Assembly (NCBI GenBank): GCA_903828595.1 | Contig: CAIKMS010000015.1 | Span: 124,001-188,000 of the forward strand | Origin: an uncultured Pseudomonadota bacterium | GTDB taxonomy: Bacteria > Pseudomonadota > Gammaproteobacteria > Steroidobacterales > Steroidobacteraceae | DNA length: 64,000 bases | Reading direction: 5' to 3' | Part shown: positions 26,705 to 35,213 of the stretch, piece by piece | How positions within the stretch are numbered: the stretch's first letter is position 1 | Layout of the letters: each line of letters opens with the position of its first letter | Translations under genes and position numbers: made by a program | Notes under the pieces: generated by a model | Database searches by the model: none | Seen by the model: the letters and a program-made list of their open reading frames with translations, nothing else | Told to the model about the DNA's origin: nothing

Positions 26705-27616
26705 TTACTCTGGCCAATAAGCGTGTGCACTAAAGCGCTCGGCTTGACGACGCAGGGCAGTACCAAATCCTGCTTGGCTATAAAGGGCGTCCAGATCAGA
26801 CAAATCAGGTTTTCGGCGCGCTAAAGCTTGAGCTTCATCAGGCAATGGCGCCTCGCAAAATATACGCGTCAGTTCGCGAGCCTGAAAAGCCTTATCTCGA
26901 TGTTCAAGCAATTTAGCTTGTACGCGCGCCGCGCCACGAAGAGGCAATCGACTGACTGCCTCAAGGTTTTGATAAATCGATTCCAAATCACTGAAGCTTT
27001 CGAGCAGCTGCGTGGCAGTTTTAGGTCCAATACCTGGCACACCGGGAATGTTATCAACGGCATCGCCCGTTAAAGCGAGATAGTCAGCCATTCGCTCCGG
27101 AACTACACCAAAACGCGGCGCAATATCATCGTAAGCGTAGCGCTGGGAGCCAGAAAAATCCCAAAAAACGTCACCAGGTCTAATAAGCTGCGAAAGATCT
27201 TTGTCTTTAGTAACAACTACAACAGGATGACCCTGGCGACGCGCCTGCTCGGTCCAGGTTCCGATGATATCGTCGGCCTCAAACTGATCACTGCTGTGTG
27301 CTGTGAGCCCTAGAGGCAGGCAGAGCTGCCTGCATCGCGCGAACTGCTCGGCCAAAGCCGGCGGCGGCGGCTCGCGATTAGCTTTATAAGGCGGGTAAAT
27401 TTGATTCCTGAAGGAATCTTTCAGACTCTCATCGAAAGCAACGCCGACATAGCGCGGACGAGCTAACTCTAAAAGATCCCCCAAAAACCGTGCAAACCCA
27501 TACACAGCATTAACCGGTCTCCCCTCCGGGTCGACCATATCTTCGGGCATGGAGTAAAACGCGCGAAAAATAAAAACGCTGGCATCAATTAGATAAAACG
27601 GTTCTACGGCAACCAC
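26705..27616 (-). CDS. 5'-3' exonuclease / flap endonuclease (PolA N-terminal-like)
   Basis: A 303-residue enzyme matching the 5' nuclease domain of DNA polymerase I and ExoIX. The acidic metal-site residues are present in YLIDASVFIFRAFYS, SFRNQIYPPYKANRE, FEADDIIGTW, VVTKDKDLSQLI and LTGDAVDNIPGVPGIGPKTA (helix-hairpin-helix). It has no polymerase domain and is a complete stand-alone protein. GTG 27616 lies inside the end of the HNH gene with a 13-base overlap, so the two are a translationally linked pair. Likely acts on DNA flaps or gaps in repair. Confidence 0.9.
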   Translation of the reverse strand: MVAVEPFYLIDASVFIFRAFYSMPEDMVDPEGRPVNAVYGFARFLGDLLELARPRYVGVAFDESLKDSFRNQIYPPYKANREPPPPALAEQFARCRQLCLPLGLTAHSSDQFEADDIIGTWTEQARRQGHPVVVVTKDKDLSQLIRPGDVFWDFSGSQRYAYDDIAPRFGVVPERMADYLALTGDAVDNIPGVPGIGPKTATQLLESFSDLESIYQNLEAVSRLPLRGAARVQAKLLEHRDKAFQARELTRIFCEAPLPDEAQALARRKPDLSDLDALYSQAGFGTALRRQAERFSAHAYWPE

Positions 27617-28332
27617 CGACGAAGCCGCGCATGAAGCGGGCTGGTACGAGGAAAGTGGGCCAACAAGTACGCCATCTGATCTACCAGCACGCGCCGGCCC
27701 TTCAGATAGATGTATTCAGCAAAAGTCGGTGTAAAAGGCACAGCTAAAAGCTGCATACCGGCCTCTTCAGGCGTTCGCGAAGCTTTAGCGTTATTGCAGC
27801 GCCGGCAGGCTGTAATCACGTTAGTCCAAATATCCTGTCCGCCGCGTGAAAACGGCCGAATGTGATCCCGTGACAGCAATTGAGTCGGAAAACGGCCGCC
27901 ACAATACATGCACACGAAGCCGTCACGCTTGAACAGCGTTTGGTTATTTAAAGGCGGCACATAGTCGCCCCGCTGACTGCTTGGTGCCGCACCGTGACCG
28001 ACCGTGGCAATAATCGAGTTAACCTCGACTATCGTCTGATTTCCGCTGCGGGCATTGGTGCCGCCACGCAGGCGATAGAGTAACGAGCCACAAGAGTAGG
28101 CCACCTGATCTAGGTGATACAGCCGTGCTGCTTCTTTGTAGTCGATCCACTCCAGCGGCATTCCCGCGATGTCGGTCCGTAAAATTTGTTGGCTGAGGCC
28201 TAAAACGGCGGAATGGTCTATCGGGATGAGATCGGGATCTTGGTAGGATTCTGGCAACGGCACAAAGCGCGGCAAAGGCGCACCTTCGCCGCGAACTTTT
28301 TCTCTCTTGCCGTATTTATGTATAGCCGTCAT
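27604..28332 (-). CDS. HNH endonuclease
   Basis: A 242-residue protein. The C-terminal half holds an HNH nuclease: Cys141/Cys144 (FVCMYCGGRF), Asp156-His157 (SRDHIRPFSRGG), Asn171 and Cys176/Cys179 (ITACRRCNNAKA), which together form a zinc-stabilised beta-beta-alpha metal site. The N-terminal ~130 residues (IDYKEAARLYHLDQVAYS) are not recognised. It is immediately upstream of, and overlaps, the exonuclease gene. Stand-alone HNH proteins of this kind are common in chromosomes; a repair or defence role is inference. Divergent from pntAA. Confidence 0.88.
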   Translation of the reverse strand: MTAIHKYGKREKVRGEGAPLPRFVPLPESYQDPDLIPIDHSAVLGLSQQILRTDIAGMPLEWIDYKEAARLYHLDQVAYSCGSLLYRLRGGTNARSGNQTIVEVNSIIATVGHGAAPSSQRGDYVPPLNNQTLFKRDGFVCMYCGGRFPTQLLSRDHIRPFSRGGQDIWTNVITACRRCNNAKASRTPEEAGMQLLAVPFTPTFAEYIYLKGRRVLVDQMAYLLAHFPRTSPLHARLRRWLP

Positions 28333-28490
28333 GATAATCTACACCGGCACTAACTTTTGACTAATGTACTAACCACAGATCCAGGAAGCAAACACACAAC
28401 GCTGTTCGACTAGCCCTTCTCCGCTGTCGTTTTCCCAGATCATTCAGCGCGTTTTGGGGTCTTAGTCACGCAGACTAACAGGAGCTGCAG

Positions 28491-29633
28491 ATGGCTATCA
28501 CCCTCGGAGTTACCCGAGAAACACGTCCCAGTGAATGCCGCGTCGCACTTACGCCCGAGATCGCCGCAAAATTCTCCGCCCTAGGCGCAAATATCTTGGT
28601 CGAACCAGGCTCCGGTCTAGCAGCGCAATTCCCCGATCAATCCTATAAAAACGTTGAATTTGCAGCTGCCGCGGACATTCTGGCCCGAGCGGACATACTG
28701 CTCAAAGTACAGCCTTTAAGCCTTGTCGAGGCGACGTCCTTAAAACAAGGCGCCATCCACGTAGGCTTTATGCAGCCGCACCACCATCTAAATATAGTGA
28801 AGGGATTACGTGACCGCCATGTGACCAGCTTCGCCATGGAGCTAGTGCCGCGCATTTCCCGGGCGCAATCCATGGATGCGCTGTCCTCTCAAGCCTCTGT
28901 GGCTGGGTATAAAGCGGTGTTAATTGCCGCCAATGCCATGGGAAAATTCCTACCCATGCTGACCACGGCAGCCGGGACGATTAGACCTGCCCAAGTGCTG
29001 ATCATCGGTGTCGGCGTAGCCGGACTGCAGGCCATTGCTACGGCAAAGCGGTTGGGCGCAATGGTAGAGGCTTACGATGTGCGCTCCGCGACCCGCGAGC
29101 AGGTCAAGTCGTTGGGAGCTAAGTTTGTTGAAACCGGCGTCATCGCCGAAGGGGTGGGTGGCTATGCCCGCGAACTGACCGTCGAGGAACGCGCCCAGCA
29201 GCAAGCCGCACTGGACAACCGAATCGCAGTAGCCGATGCGGTCATCACTACCGCCGGCGTGCCGGGACGACCAGCGCCTCAGATTGTGTCTGCGCAAGCC
29301 GTTGCCCGGATGAAGCCTGGGTCCGTCATTGTCGACATACTGGCCGAGAACGGCGGTAATTGTGAACTCAGCAAGGCCGGTGAGACGGTTACGCACAACG
29401 GCGTGTCGATTATCGGACCTGTTAATCTTCCCTCCCAGCTCGCCTACCACGCCAGTGAGATGTACTCACGCAATCTCTATAACTTCCTGGCGCCAGCATT
29501 CAAAGGCGGCGAAATTCAGATCGATTGGAGCGATGAGGTGTTTGCTGGGACGGCGTTGACCCACGCAGGGCAAGTCCGTCATGCGGCTACGGCCGAGCTA
29601 ATCAAAGCAGGCGATGAGGAGGGTCAACAATGA
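28491..29633 (+). CDS. pntAA: NAD(P) transhydrogenase subunit alpha, part 1 (NAD-binding)
   Basis: A 380-residue cytoplasmic domain-I subunit of the proton-translocating transhydrogenase. Recognised parts are ITLGVTRETRPSECRVALTP, MDALSSQASVAGYKA, the NAD Rossmann motif IIGVGVAGLQAIATAKRLGA followed by YDVRSATREQVKSLGAKF. The alpha subunit is split, as in Rhodospirillum: this gene lacks membrane helices. AGGAG is 6 bases before ATG 28491. The stop overlaps the next start as ATGA. Confidence 0.95.
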   Translation: MAITLGVTRETRPSECRVALTPEIAAKFSALGANILVEPGSGLAAQFPDQSYKNVEFAAAADILARADILLKVQPLSLVEATSLKQGAIHVGFMQPHHHLNIVKGLRDRHVTSFAMELVPRISRAQSMDALSSQASVAGYKAVLIAANAMGKFLPMLTTAAGTIRPAQVLIIGVGVAGLQAIATAKRLGAMVEAYDVRSATREQVKSLGAKFVETGVIAEGVGGYARELTVEERAQQQAALDNRIAVADAVITTAGVPGRPAPQIVSAQAVARMKPGSVIVDILAENGGNCELSKAGETVTHNGVSIIGPVNLPSQLAYHASEMYSRNLYNFLAPAFKGGEIQIDWSDEVFAGTALTHAGQVRHAATAELIKAGDEEGQQ

Positions 29634-29923
29634 TTGATGGGTTCCTAGCACTCTATATATTTATGCTCGCCGCCTTCACTGGCTACGAGGTCATTTCACG
29701 CGTTCCTGTGATTTTGCACACGCCACTCATGTCAGGCTCAAATTTTGTGCATGGCATCGTTCTCGTGGGAGCCATGGTGGCGTTGTTCCATGCGCAAACT
29801 ACCTTGGAGCGCGCCATCGGTTTTGTCGGCGTGATTTTAGCGGCTGGCAACGCGGTCGGTGGCTATGTGGTCACCGAGCGAATGCTCGAAATGTTTAAGG
29901 CCAGCGGGAGGAAGAAGTCATGA
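29630..29923 (+). CDS. pntAB: NAD(P) transhydrogenase subunit alpha, part 2 (membrane)
   Basis: A 97-residue inner-membrane subunit with about three hydrophobic segments, including the conserved GYEVISRVPVILHTPLMSG and AIGFVGVILAAGNAVGGYVV, ending in TERMLEMF. It forms part of the proton channel together with PntB. ATGA overlap with pntAA and with pntB at both ends, GGAGGG ribosome site before the start. The overlaps should keep stoichiometry. Confidence 0.95.
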   Translation: MIDGFLALYIFMLAAFTGYEVISRVPVILHTPLMSGSNFVHGIVLVGAMVALFHAQTTLERAIGFVGVILAAGNAVGGYVVTERMLEMFKASGRKKS

Positions 29924-31341
29924 GCTCGCTTTCACCTGACGTCGCCGCCAACCTTATCAATGCTGCCTATCTGCTGGTCGCTTTTTTATTCATTTTTGGA
30001 CTCAAGCGCATGAGTGCGCCTTCTACTGCCCGAGGAGGAATACTGTGGGCAGGCGTAGGCATGCTCATTGCCACCGCTGTCACGTTTTTAGCGCCCAGCG
30101 ATCACTCTCTAGCTAGCAGCACACTAAGCACCAATATGGTCTTGGTGATCCTTGCCATCGCTATTGGCGGCGCCGCGGCTTGGTACTCAGGTCGAAAGGT
30201 CGCGATGACCGATATGCCACAGATGATCGCCTTGTATAACGGCATGGGTGGTGGTGCGGCCGCAGCGATCGCGGCCGTTGAGTTGTACTCAGGACATAAC
30301 ACCAGCCTCGTTGCAGGAACCTTGGCCGTGCTAGGTGGCCTGATTGGTGCGGTGTCCTTCTCCGGCAGCGGCATTGCTTTTGGCAAGCTGCAGGGACTGA
30401 TTCGAAAGAGCTTTAGATTTAGCGGCCAACAAATTATCAATCTGGCCATCGTGACCTCGGCAATCATTCTAGGTGGTCTTATCGCCACCGGTGCGCACAG
30501 CGAACCGATGATTGTGACCTTGTTCTTTTTGTCCGCCTTAGTGCTTGGCATCACCATGACGCTACCGATTGGGGGCGCGGATATGCCGGTGGTTATTTCT
30601 CTCTACAACGCGTTAACAGGATTAGCTGTCGCTTTTGAAGGGTTCGTACTTAATAACGCCGCCATGATCATTGCTGGAACCGTCGTGGGTTCAGCCGGAA
30701 CTCTGCTCACCCAATTAATGGCAAAAGCCATGAACCGTTCTCTTGCCAACGTGTTGTTTGCAGGATTTGGCGAGTCCTCGGTGGCCGTGGCCGGAACTAC
30801 CACCGGCTCACAAAAGCCTATCGAAGCATCCGATGCAGGCGTGATGATGGCTTTTGCACAGAAAGTCATCGTGGTTCCCGGCTATGGGCTCGCGGTTGCC
30901 CAAGCGCAACACAAAGTATGGGAATTAGCGCAATTACTCAGCGATCACGGGGTCATCGTGAAGTTCGCCATTCATCCCGTGGCAGGACGTATGCCTGGAC
31001 ACATGAATGTGTTGCTCGCTGAGGCGGGGGTCCCTTATGACCTCATCAGCGACCTGGAAGAGATCAATGCCGAGTTTGAGACGTGTGATGTAGCCCTGAT
31101 CATCGGTGCCAACGATGTTGTCAATCCAGTCGCGCGGACGGATAAGTCGAGCCCTATTTATGGGATGCCGATCTTGAATGCCGATAAGTCGAAGAACGTC
31201 ATTGTGATTAAGCGCGGCCAGGGGCAGGGTTTCTCGGGTATTGAAAATGCGTTGTTCTACCTGGATAACACCAGAATGCTCTATGGGGACGCGCAAGCCG
31301 CGGTTAACCAGCTTATTTTGTCAGTAAAATCAGTTGGTTAA
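29920..31341 (+). CDS. pntB: NAD(P) transhydrogenase subunit beta
   Basis: A 473-residue subunit with an N-terminal membrane part of many hydrophobic segments (about residues 1-270) and the C-terminal NADP(H)-binding domain III: VPGYGLAVAQAQHKVWELA, HPVAGRMPGHMNVLLAEA, IIGANDVVNPVAR and IKRGQGQGFSGIEN. The complex couples proton entry to NADPH formation from NADH. The gene closes a tidy three-gene unit and is convergent with the cyclophilin unit. GGAGGAAG precedes ATG 29920. Confidence 0.97.
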   Translation: MSSLSPDVAANLINAAYLLVAFLFIFGLKRMSAPSTARGGILWAGVGMLIATAVTFLAPSDHSLASSTLSTNMVLVILAIAIGGAAAWYSGRKVAMTDMPQMIALYNGMGGGAAAAIAAVELYSGHNTSLVAGTLAVLGGLIGAVSFSGSGIAFGKLQGLIRKSFRFSGQQIINLAIVTSAIILGGLIATGAHSEPMIVTLFFLSALVLGITMTLPIGGADMPVVISLYNALTGLAVAFEGFVLNNAAMIIAGTVVGSAGTLLTQLMAKAMNRSLANVLFAGFGESSVAVAGTTTGSQKPIEASDAGVMMAFAQKVIVVPGYGLAVAQAQHKVWELAQLLSDHGVIVKFAIHPVAGRMPGHMNVLLAEAGVPYDLISDLEEINAEFETCDVALIIGANDVVNPVARTDKSSPIYGMPILNADKSKNVIVIKRGQGQGFSGIENALFYLDNTRMLYGDAQAAVNQLILSVKSVG

Positions 31342-31375
31342 TTGGGTTTTAAGCGCTTTTTAAAAAACGCTGGAC

Positions 31376-31401
31376 AAAAAAAACCCCGAGCATGCTCGGG
31401 G
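31376..31401 (-). terminator. Rho-independent terminator for the minus-strand cyclophilin unit
   Basis: An 18-base palindrome CCCCGAGCATGCTCGGGG at 31384-31401 is followed on the minus strand by eight T (31383-31376). This is a strong intrinsic terminator for transcripts coming from the cyclophilin side, and it sits at the junction with the convergent pntB. Confidence 0.8.
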
Positions 31402-31410
31402 CGAAGTGCT

Positions 31411-31428
31411 CTCCGCTCAAAGGCGGAG
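31411..31428. repeat. Second small hairpin next to the terminator
   Basis: CTCCGC-TCAAAG-GCGGAG forms a 6-base stem between the small reading frame at 31431 and the main terminator. It has no T-run of its own and may be part of a compound terminator. Confidence 0.4.
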
Positions 31429-31430
31429 TG

Positions 31431-31556
31431 CTAGGGGCCAATGCGTGAGCTGAACACCACCTCAGTGGAGGCATAAGTCTTCAGACGCAAGCCAATGTAA
31501 AAGATTCCGACAACTAAAGCTGTGACGCAGTCGTCATTTTTGAGCTCCTCTCCCAC
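31431..31556 (-). CDS. Possible 41-residue small membrane protein downstream of the cyclophilin gene
   Basis: A frame from GTG 31556 to TAG 31431 encodes a 41-residue peptide with a hydrophobic core (TALVVGIFYIGLRL). It ends only 2 bases before a hairpin and the intrinsic terminator, as a last gene of an operon would. A clear ribosome binding site is missing and the start is uncertain; the open frame extends further upstream inside the cyclophilin gene. It may equally be untranslated 3' sequence. Confidence 0.3.
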   Translation of the reverse strand: MGEELKNDDCVTALVVGIFYIGLRLKTYASTEVVFSSRIGP

Positions 31557-31569
31557 GTCGCGGCTTGGG

Positions 31570-32490
31570 CTAGGGCGTGATCTCGCGGGGACGTACCCGG
31601 CTGGGGAGCGGCACGTTGCACAGATCGATGCGGCCGGCAGGCACACGAAAAAACTCATCATGGCGATTGCGCCGGGCTTCAACCAAACGGGCAAAGCCCG
31701 CACTTTGCGAGTTGATAACCTCGTAGGTGACCTGCTCGGCGGCCGGCAGGTCCGCCGCCAGACGAACCGATAGGATGGCCGGTTTAGACTGTTGTTCACT
31801 ATAAAAGCCCATCGCTTCAGTGCCACGTGGCAAGGCCGACAGAAGCTCCATGCCGCTCAGAACACGTCCAACGAGGGACACATTACGATCCAGGTGCCGC
31901 GGCGCATGGCCGGTTACCACGTACAACTCTGCACCACTGCCGCTATTAACGGCCATGTCGCGACCGACCCCAACCATCCCATAACAATGGGCAAGCCAGG
32001 TTTTTTTAAGCTTAGCGTTTCGCGCCACAGGAAATCCCTGGCTGAAGCCCACGCTCGGCGCGTAGACATCACCGTCTTTTAATGAGGTAAAGGCAAGGTC
32101 CCTAGCGATAGGTCGATCAAACTCCGGCGCCAGGTTTGCAACACCGGCAGGCAACGCTCGTACTGACTCGTCATTTCCCCATTGGGTCACGTAATCATCC
32201 TGTACTCGAGTAACACTTGAGCCGTCAAAGTAATGAGCTCGTGCCAACGCTCGCAGGTTGTCCGCGTGATGTGGTGCATAGCTGGGGGCCAACTGAATAA
32301 CCACCCGGCCGGCAGGCATATCCATATAAAGGAGATCGGTTAAGGGAACAGCCACCCAATCACTGTCCGGTAACTCTTTCAGGATCTGTGAATAGGTCGG
32401 CGAAGTCAGTGCTTGCACAGGACTTGCTATCAGCGCAAACCACAGCCATACAGCGCCGATCATCCACACCCTATCAAGTCTATTGCTCAT
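31570..32490 (-). CDS. Exported cyclophilin-type peptidyl-prolyl isomerase
   Basis: A 306-residue protein with a signal peptide (VWLWFALIASPVQA) and a cyclophilin domain: AGRVVIQLAPSYAPHHADNL, YFDGSSVTRVQDDYVTQWGND with the catalytic-type Arg and Gln, VGFSQGFPVARN and VSLVGRVLSGMELLSALPRG. The domain is divergent and longer than PpiA. It probably helps folding in the periplasm. It follows the outer-membrane protein gene after 37 bases, in the same direction. Confidence 0.83.
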   Translation of the reverse strand: MSNRLDRVWMIGAVWLWFALIASPVQALTSPTYSQILKELPDSDWVAVPLTDLLYMDMPAGRVVIQLAPSYAPHHADNLRALARAHYFDGSSVTRVQDDYVTQWGNDESVRALPAGVANLAPEFDRPIARDLAFTSLKDGDVYAPSVGFSQGFPVARNAKLKKTWLAHCYGMVGVGRDMAVNSGSGAELYVVTGHAPRHLDRNVSLVGRVLSGMELLSALPRGTEAMGFYSEQQSKPAILSVRLAADLPAAEQVTYEVINSQSAGFARLVEARRNRHDEFFRVPAGRIDLCNVPLPSRVRPREITP

Positions 32491-32527
32491 AGATAAGAAA
32501 CCCTACTACAGACCTTACACAACGCCC

Positions 32528-33352
32528 TCAAAAACCGACGCGCGCGCCCAGCATAGGGCCGGCCGTGTGCAAATTAAAATTGCCAGTCTGACCCGATCGT
32601 CGTGAGTCAACCGATACGTTAAAGGATTTAAATCCCACATCAAAAGTCACGCTTGGATTCAAGCGATAGAACACAGCCGCATGCCATAACGATGCATTAC
32701 CCTCGACATGACGTAGAGCGCCGCGCAAATACTGCCACTCGCCCTGCACATACCAATCCGATGAAAATCGGTACGCTCCTTCCAGACTGGCGAAAGGCAC
32801 CGGCGCTGAAGTTTGCGCACGTTGCTGCTGGAAATGATTGGGTCCACTGGCTATGGCATAAAGCTCAACCAACTCGCCACCAAACCCGATGCCTAACTCG
32901 TGTTTATCCGAATGCAGCAGGGAATAAGTGTACTCAGCACCCTCCATCTGCACAGCAAACTCGGACGTCACTACACTGCCCTTCGCGTAATGACTGCCTT
33001 TGAAATCGACATCCTGCGTCAGCACCGTGCTGCCACTACGATCAAAAGGCAAAAATAAGTAATTAATTCTCACGGTGTGCCGCGACGCCGGGCGCAATAG
33101 CACCTCTAAAGAGCCCAAAAGCTTTCGACTAGGCAGACCCAAGTCGTTCTCGGCACTTAGCGGGGTACCTAGTATGCCTAGGCTCGAATCGGCGCGCAGG
33201 TGGGTGGTGCTGGAACTGGCTATCAGATCCGCGCCGACCTCAAAGCGATCGTCTAGAAAGTTATCTACAAACGGACTGGGGGCATGGCCTTGCGCATCCG
33301 CAAAGACCCAAAACGCGGCGCAACCCAAAAAACAAAACCTCAAACGACTCAT
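32528..33352 (-). CDS. Outer-membrane beta-barrel protein
   Basis: A 274-residue protein with a signal peptide (FCFLGCAAFWVFADAQGHA) and alternating amphipathic strands typical of a barrel (RINYLFLPFDRSGS, MEGAEYTYSLLHSDKHELGIG, WYVQGEWQYLRGAL), ending in ARVGF with a C-terminal Phe, as the BAM signal requires. The start at ATG 33352 has AGGAG 6 bases upstream; a longer frame to 33583 is not real. I do not recognise the family. Upstream lies the ECF sigma unit. Confidence 0.75.
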   Translation of the reverse strand: MSRLRFCFLGCAAFWVFADAQGHAPSPFVDNFLDDRFEVGADLIASSSTTHLRADSSLGILGTPLSAENDLGLPSRKLLGSLEVLLRPASRHTVRINYLFLPFDRSGSTVLTQDVDFKGSHYAKGSVVTSEFAVQMEGAEYTYSLLHSDKHELGIGFGGELVELYAIASGPNHFQQQRAQTSAPVPFASLEGAYRFSSDWYVQGEWQYLRGALRHVEGNASLWHAAVFYRLNPSVTFDVGFKSFNVSVDSRRSGQTGNFNLHTAGPMLGARVGF

Positions 33353-33507
33353 GCCATTCTCCTGTGCAGTGCCAGCCCAAAGTAGCCCGCCCAGATGACA
33401 GTATCGACTGTTTAAAGCGCCAGCTTTAGGATCCGGCCCATTCTCCAGCCAAAAGCGAGTTTCGGTGAGAAATAACCTGTCGCCAGCCGGCGACCGTTGC
33501 ATAAAGG

Positions 33508-34035
33508 TTAATGCGACGCAGGAATGTGGGCCAAATGCTGTTGGCGCAAATCGCCTTTTTGCTGCGGTGGCATTTGCCTCCATTGCTCGTGCAGATTTTC
33601 TCTTTCTGGCGGCGTGAGCGCTTTATAACGCTGATAGCTTTGCCGGATATGTTCTTGCTCAGCGGGTGGTAAATCCTGAAAGCTTTTCAAACGTTCCCGT
33701 ACCGCCTCTTTTTGGTGCGGTGGAAGGGTTTTAAAGTGGGCTATGCGCTCTCGGGCCTGCGCTTGCTGCTCTGGCGTCATGGACAGCCAGCGCGTTGCAC
33801 CGGCGCTCAAACGACTTTGACGCGCGGCTGGCAGGTCATTCCAGGTCTGAGCATAAGGCTCGAGCAGGTGCTGCTGCTGTGCCGAAAGCGAAGCCCACGG
33901 CAAGGTCTGAGGTGCTTGTGCCAAAGCGGTACTGACCACCAGGCACATGCCAAGAAAAAAACCGTGCACGCTAAGAATCCGTCCTGCCTCGGACGGATAA
34001 CTCGTGCATCGGACAGCCTGTGTCTTAAAAACCAT
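33508..34035 (-). CDS. DUF3106 protein, exported
   Basis: A 175-residue protein with a hydrophobic segment ending LAQAPQ and a mature region with repeated LPPHQKEAVRERLKSFQDLPP-type blocks (LTPPERENLHEQWRQMPP, LPPAEQEHIRQSYQRYKAL), the DUF3106 pattern of short helices joined by prolines. The annotated start is ATG 34035; a GTG at 33969 with AGGACGG before it gives a cleaner signal peptide. It is third in the sigma-DUF3619-DUF3106 unit. Role unknown, perhaps metal or envelope stress. Confidence 0.75.
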   Translation of the reverse strand: MVFKTQAVRCTSYPSEAGRILSVHGFFLGMCLVVSTALAQAPQTLPWASLSAQQQHLLEPYAQTWNDLPAARQSRLSAGATRWLSMTPEQQAQARERIAHFKTLPPHQKEAVRERLKSFQDLPPAEQEHIRQSYQRYKALTPPERENLHEQWRQMPPQQKGDLRQQHLAHIPASH

Positions 34036-34064
34036 GGCCGTTACTTTAATTCCTGCTCATCTGT

Positions 34065-34469
34065 TCAAGTGCTTCCGGGGATCTCATTCGGCGCCGCCGC
34101 GTTACTGTCCTGCCCGGCCCACTCAAAAAACTCAGGTTCCTCAGCATAAAGATCCCAAGAATCATTGGTGGATAACAACTCCATCTCTTCGGCTAAAGCC
34201 GACTCAGCGCCATAATGCAGCGCCGCGTTGGGAGCGATGAAGAAAACCGCCATGCCTAGCGCGGCCAAGCCCGCTAGAGCCCGGCTTTGCAGCCCAACTC
34301 GAGCCCACTGCCAGCGCCAACCCTGCGAGGCTTCGGCCATCGCGCGCTGTCGGGCTTGATTGAGCTTTGAGCGACTAGCGGCATCAAGTCGATTGACGCT
34401 GGCATGGAAGGCTTGCTGTGCACGGGTTTCAAACTCAGCATCAGAGCTGACGTCCAAATGCTCGTTCAT
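34065..34469 (-). CDS. DUF3619-like single-pass membrane protein, sigma-factor partner
   Basis: A 134-residue protein. The N-terminal cytoplasmic region has FETRAQQAFHASVNRLDAASR, a helical segment RSKLNQARQRAMAEAS, then one membrane helix (ALAGLAALGMAVFFIAPNAAL) and a short acidic tail (WDLYAEEPEFFEWAGQ). It starts with ATGA overlapping the sigma gene stop. Position and topology fit an anti-sigma or sigma-linked regulator, but no zinc anti-sigma motif is visible. The DUF3619 assignment is from memory of the operon pattern. Confidence 0.65.
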   Translation of the reverse strand: MNEHLDVSSDAEFETRAQQAFHASVNRLDAASRSKLNQARQRAMAEASQGWRWQWARVGLQSRALAGLAALGMAVFFIAPNAALHYGAESALAEEMELLSTNDSWDLYAEEPEFFEWAGQDSNAAAPNEIPGST

Positions 34470-35098
34470 GGCCAATGCTCCCCAAGTTCTGCACGCAGGG
34501 CCTGAATAGCCCGGAAATGATGCGTCTTAACGCTACCTTCTGAACAACCCATGGCTTGCGCCGTCTGGGCTACATCCAATCCTTCCAAACTACGCAGCAT
34601 AAAGGCTTCAGCTTGACGAGCGGGCAGGCGACGAATCGCACCCTCCAGCTGATGCATAGCCTCTGCCGACTCCAGCCTAGCGTCTGGACCCGAGTCCGGA
34701 GACACCGCCTGTTCAATAAAATCGGGCGCCTCTTCCTCATCAACCGTGGCACCCGAAGTCCACCATGCAATCACGCGCCCCCGCACCTTGCGCCGGCGCT
34801 GCCAGTCATAGGTACGATTGCGCAGAATCCTATAAAAAATAGGCTTCCACTCGTCCACAGGCCTACTCGCGTAGCGGCGCGCAAACTGGATCATCGAATC
34901 TTGCACAATGTCCAGGGCGTCATCACGATCGCGGACCGCGATTTGCGCAATGCGCAACGCTCGTTGCTCGACGTCTGCCAAAAATCGATCCAGTGCCTGA
35001 GATTGAGCCTGATCCAGAAATGCCTCCGCGTTAAGCTGATCCCCGTACCGCTCACCAGCGGCAGCAGTCCATCGAGGAGCGGCAAGGGTAGCAGACAT
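34466..35098 (-). CDS. ECF-type RNA polymerase sigma factor
   Basis: A 210-residue sigma factor with region 2 (ALRIAQIAVRDRDDALDIVQ, DSMIQFARRYASRP, IFYRILRNRTYDWQRRRKV) and region 4 (LPARQAEAFMLRSLEGLDVA, MGCSEGSVKTHHFRAIQALR). It directs RNA polymerase to a small regulon, possibly including this operon. AGGTG is 6-7 bases before ATG 35098. The DUF3619 and DUF3106 genes follow with overlap and a 29-base gap. Confidence 0.92.
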   Translation of the reverse strand: MSATLAAPRWTAAAGERYGDQLNAEAFLDQAQSQALDRFLADVEQRALRIAQIAVRDRDDALDIVQDSMIQFARRYASRPVDEWKPIFYRILRNRTYDWQRRRKVRGRVIAWWTSGATVDEEEAPDFIEQAVSPDSGPDARLESAEAMHQLEGAIRRLPARQAEAFMLRSLEGLDVAQTAQAMGCSEGSVKTHHFRAIQALRAELGEHWP

Positions 35099-35213
35099 GA
35101 CTAGTCACCTAGAAAAAACCACGCGCGGTGGCACTACCCATAAAACGTCAGAACGCTCCTGTCGTTGACGCGAAGCTTAAGGATCAGAACCTGGCAGACT
35201 AAAATACGCCACA

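Noticed and set aside
28950-29450. 166-codon frame antisense to pntAA
   Set aside because: A shadow of the strongly conserved pntAA gene; no ribosome site and no recognisable protein.
31431-31826. A 131-codon minus-strand frame overlapping the cyclophilin gene
   Set aside because: Most of it lies inside the cyclophilin gene in another frame; only the last 41 codons lie outside and were kept as a low-confidence candidate.
34556-35104. 182-codon frame antisense to the sigma factor gene
   Set aside because: A shadow of the sigma gene, basic and cysteine-rich without motifs.
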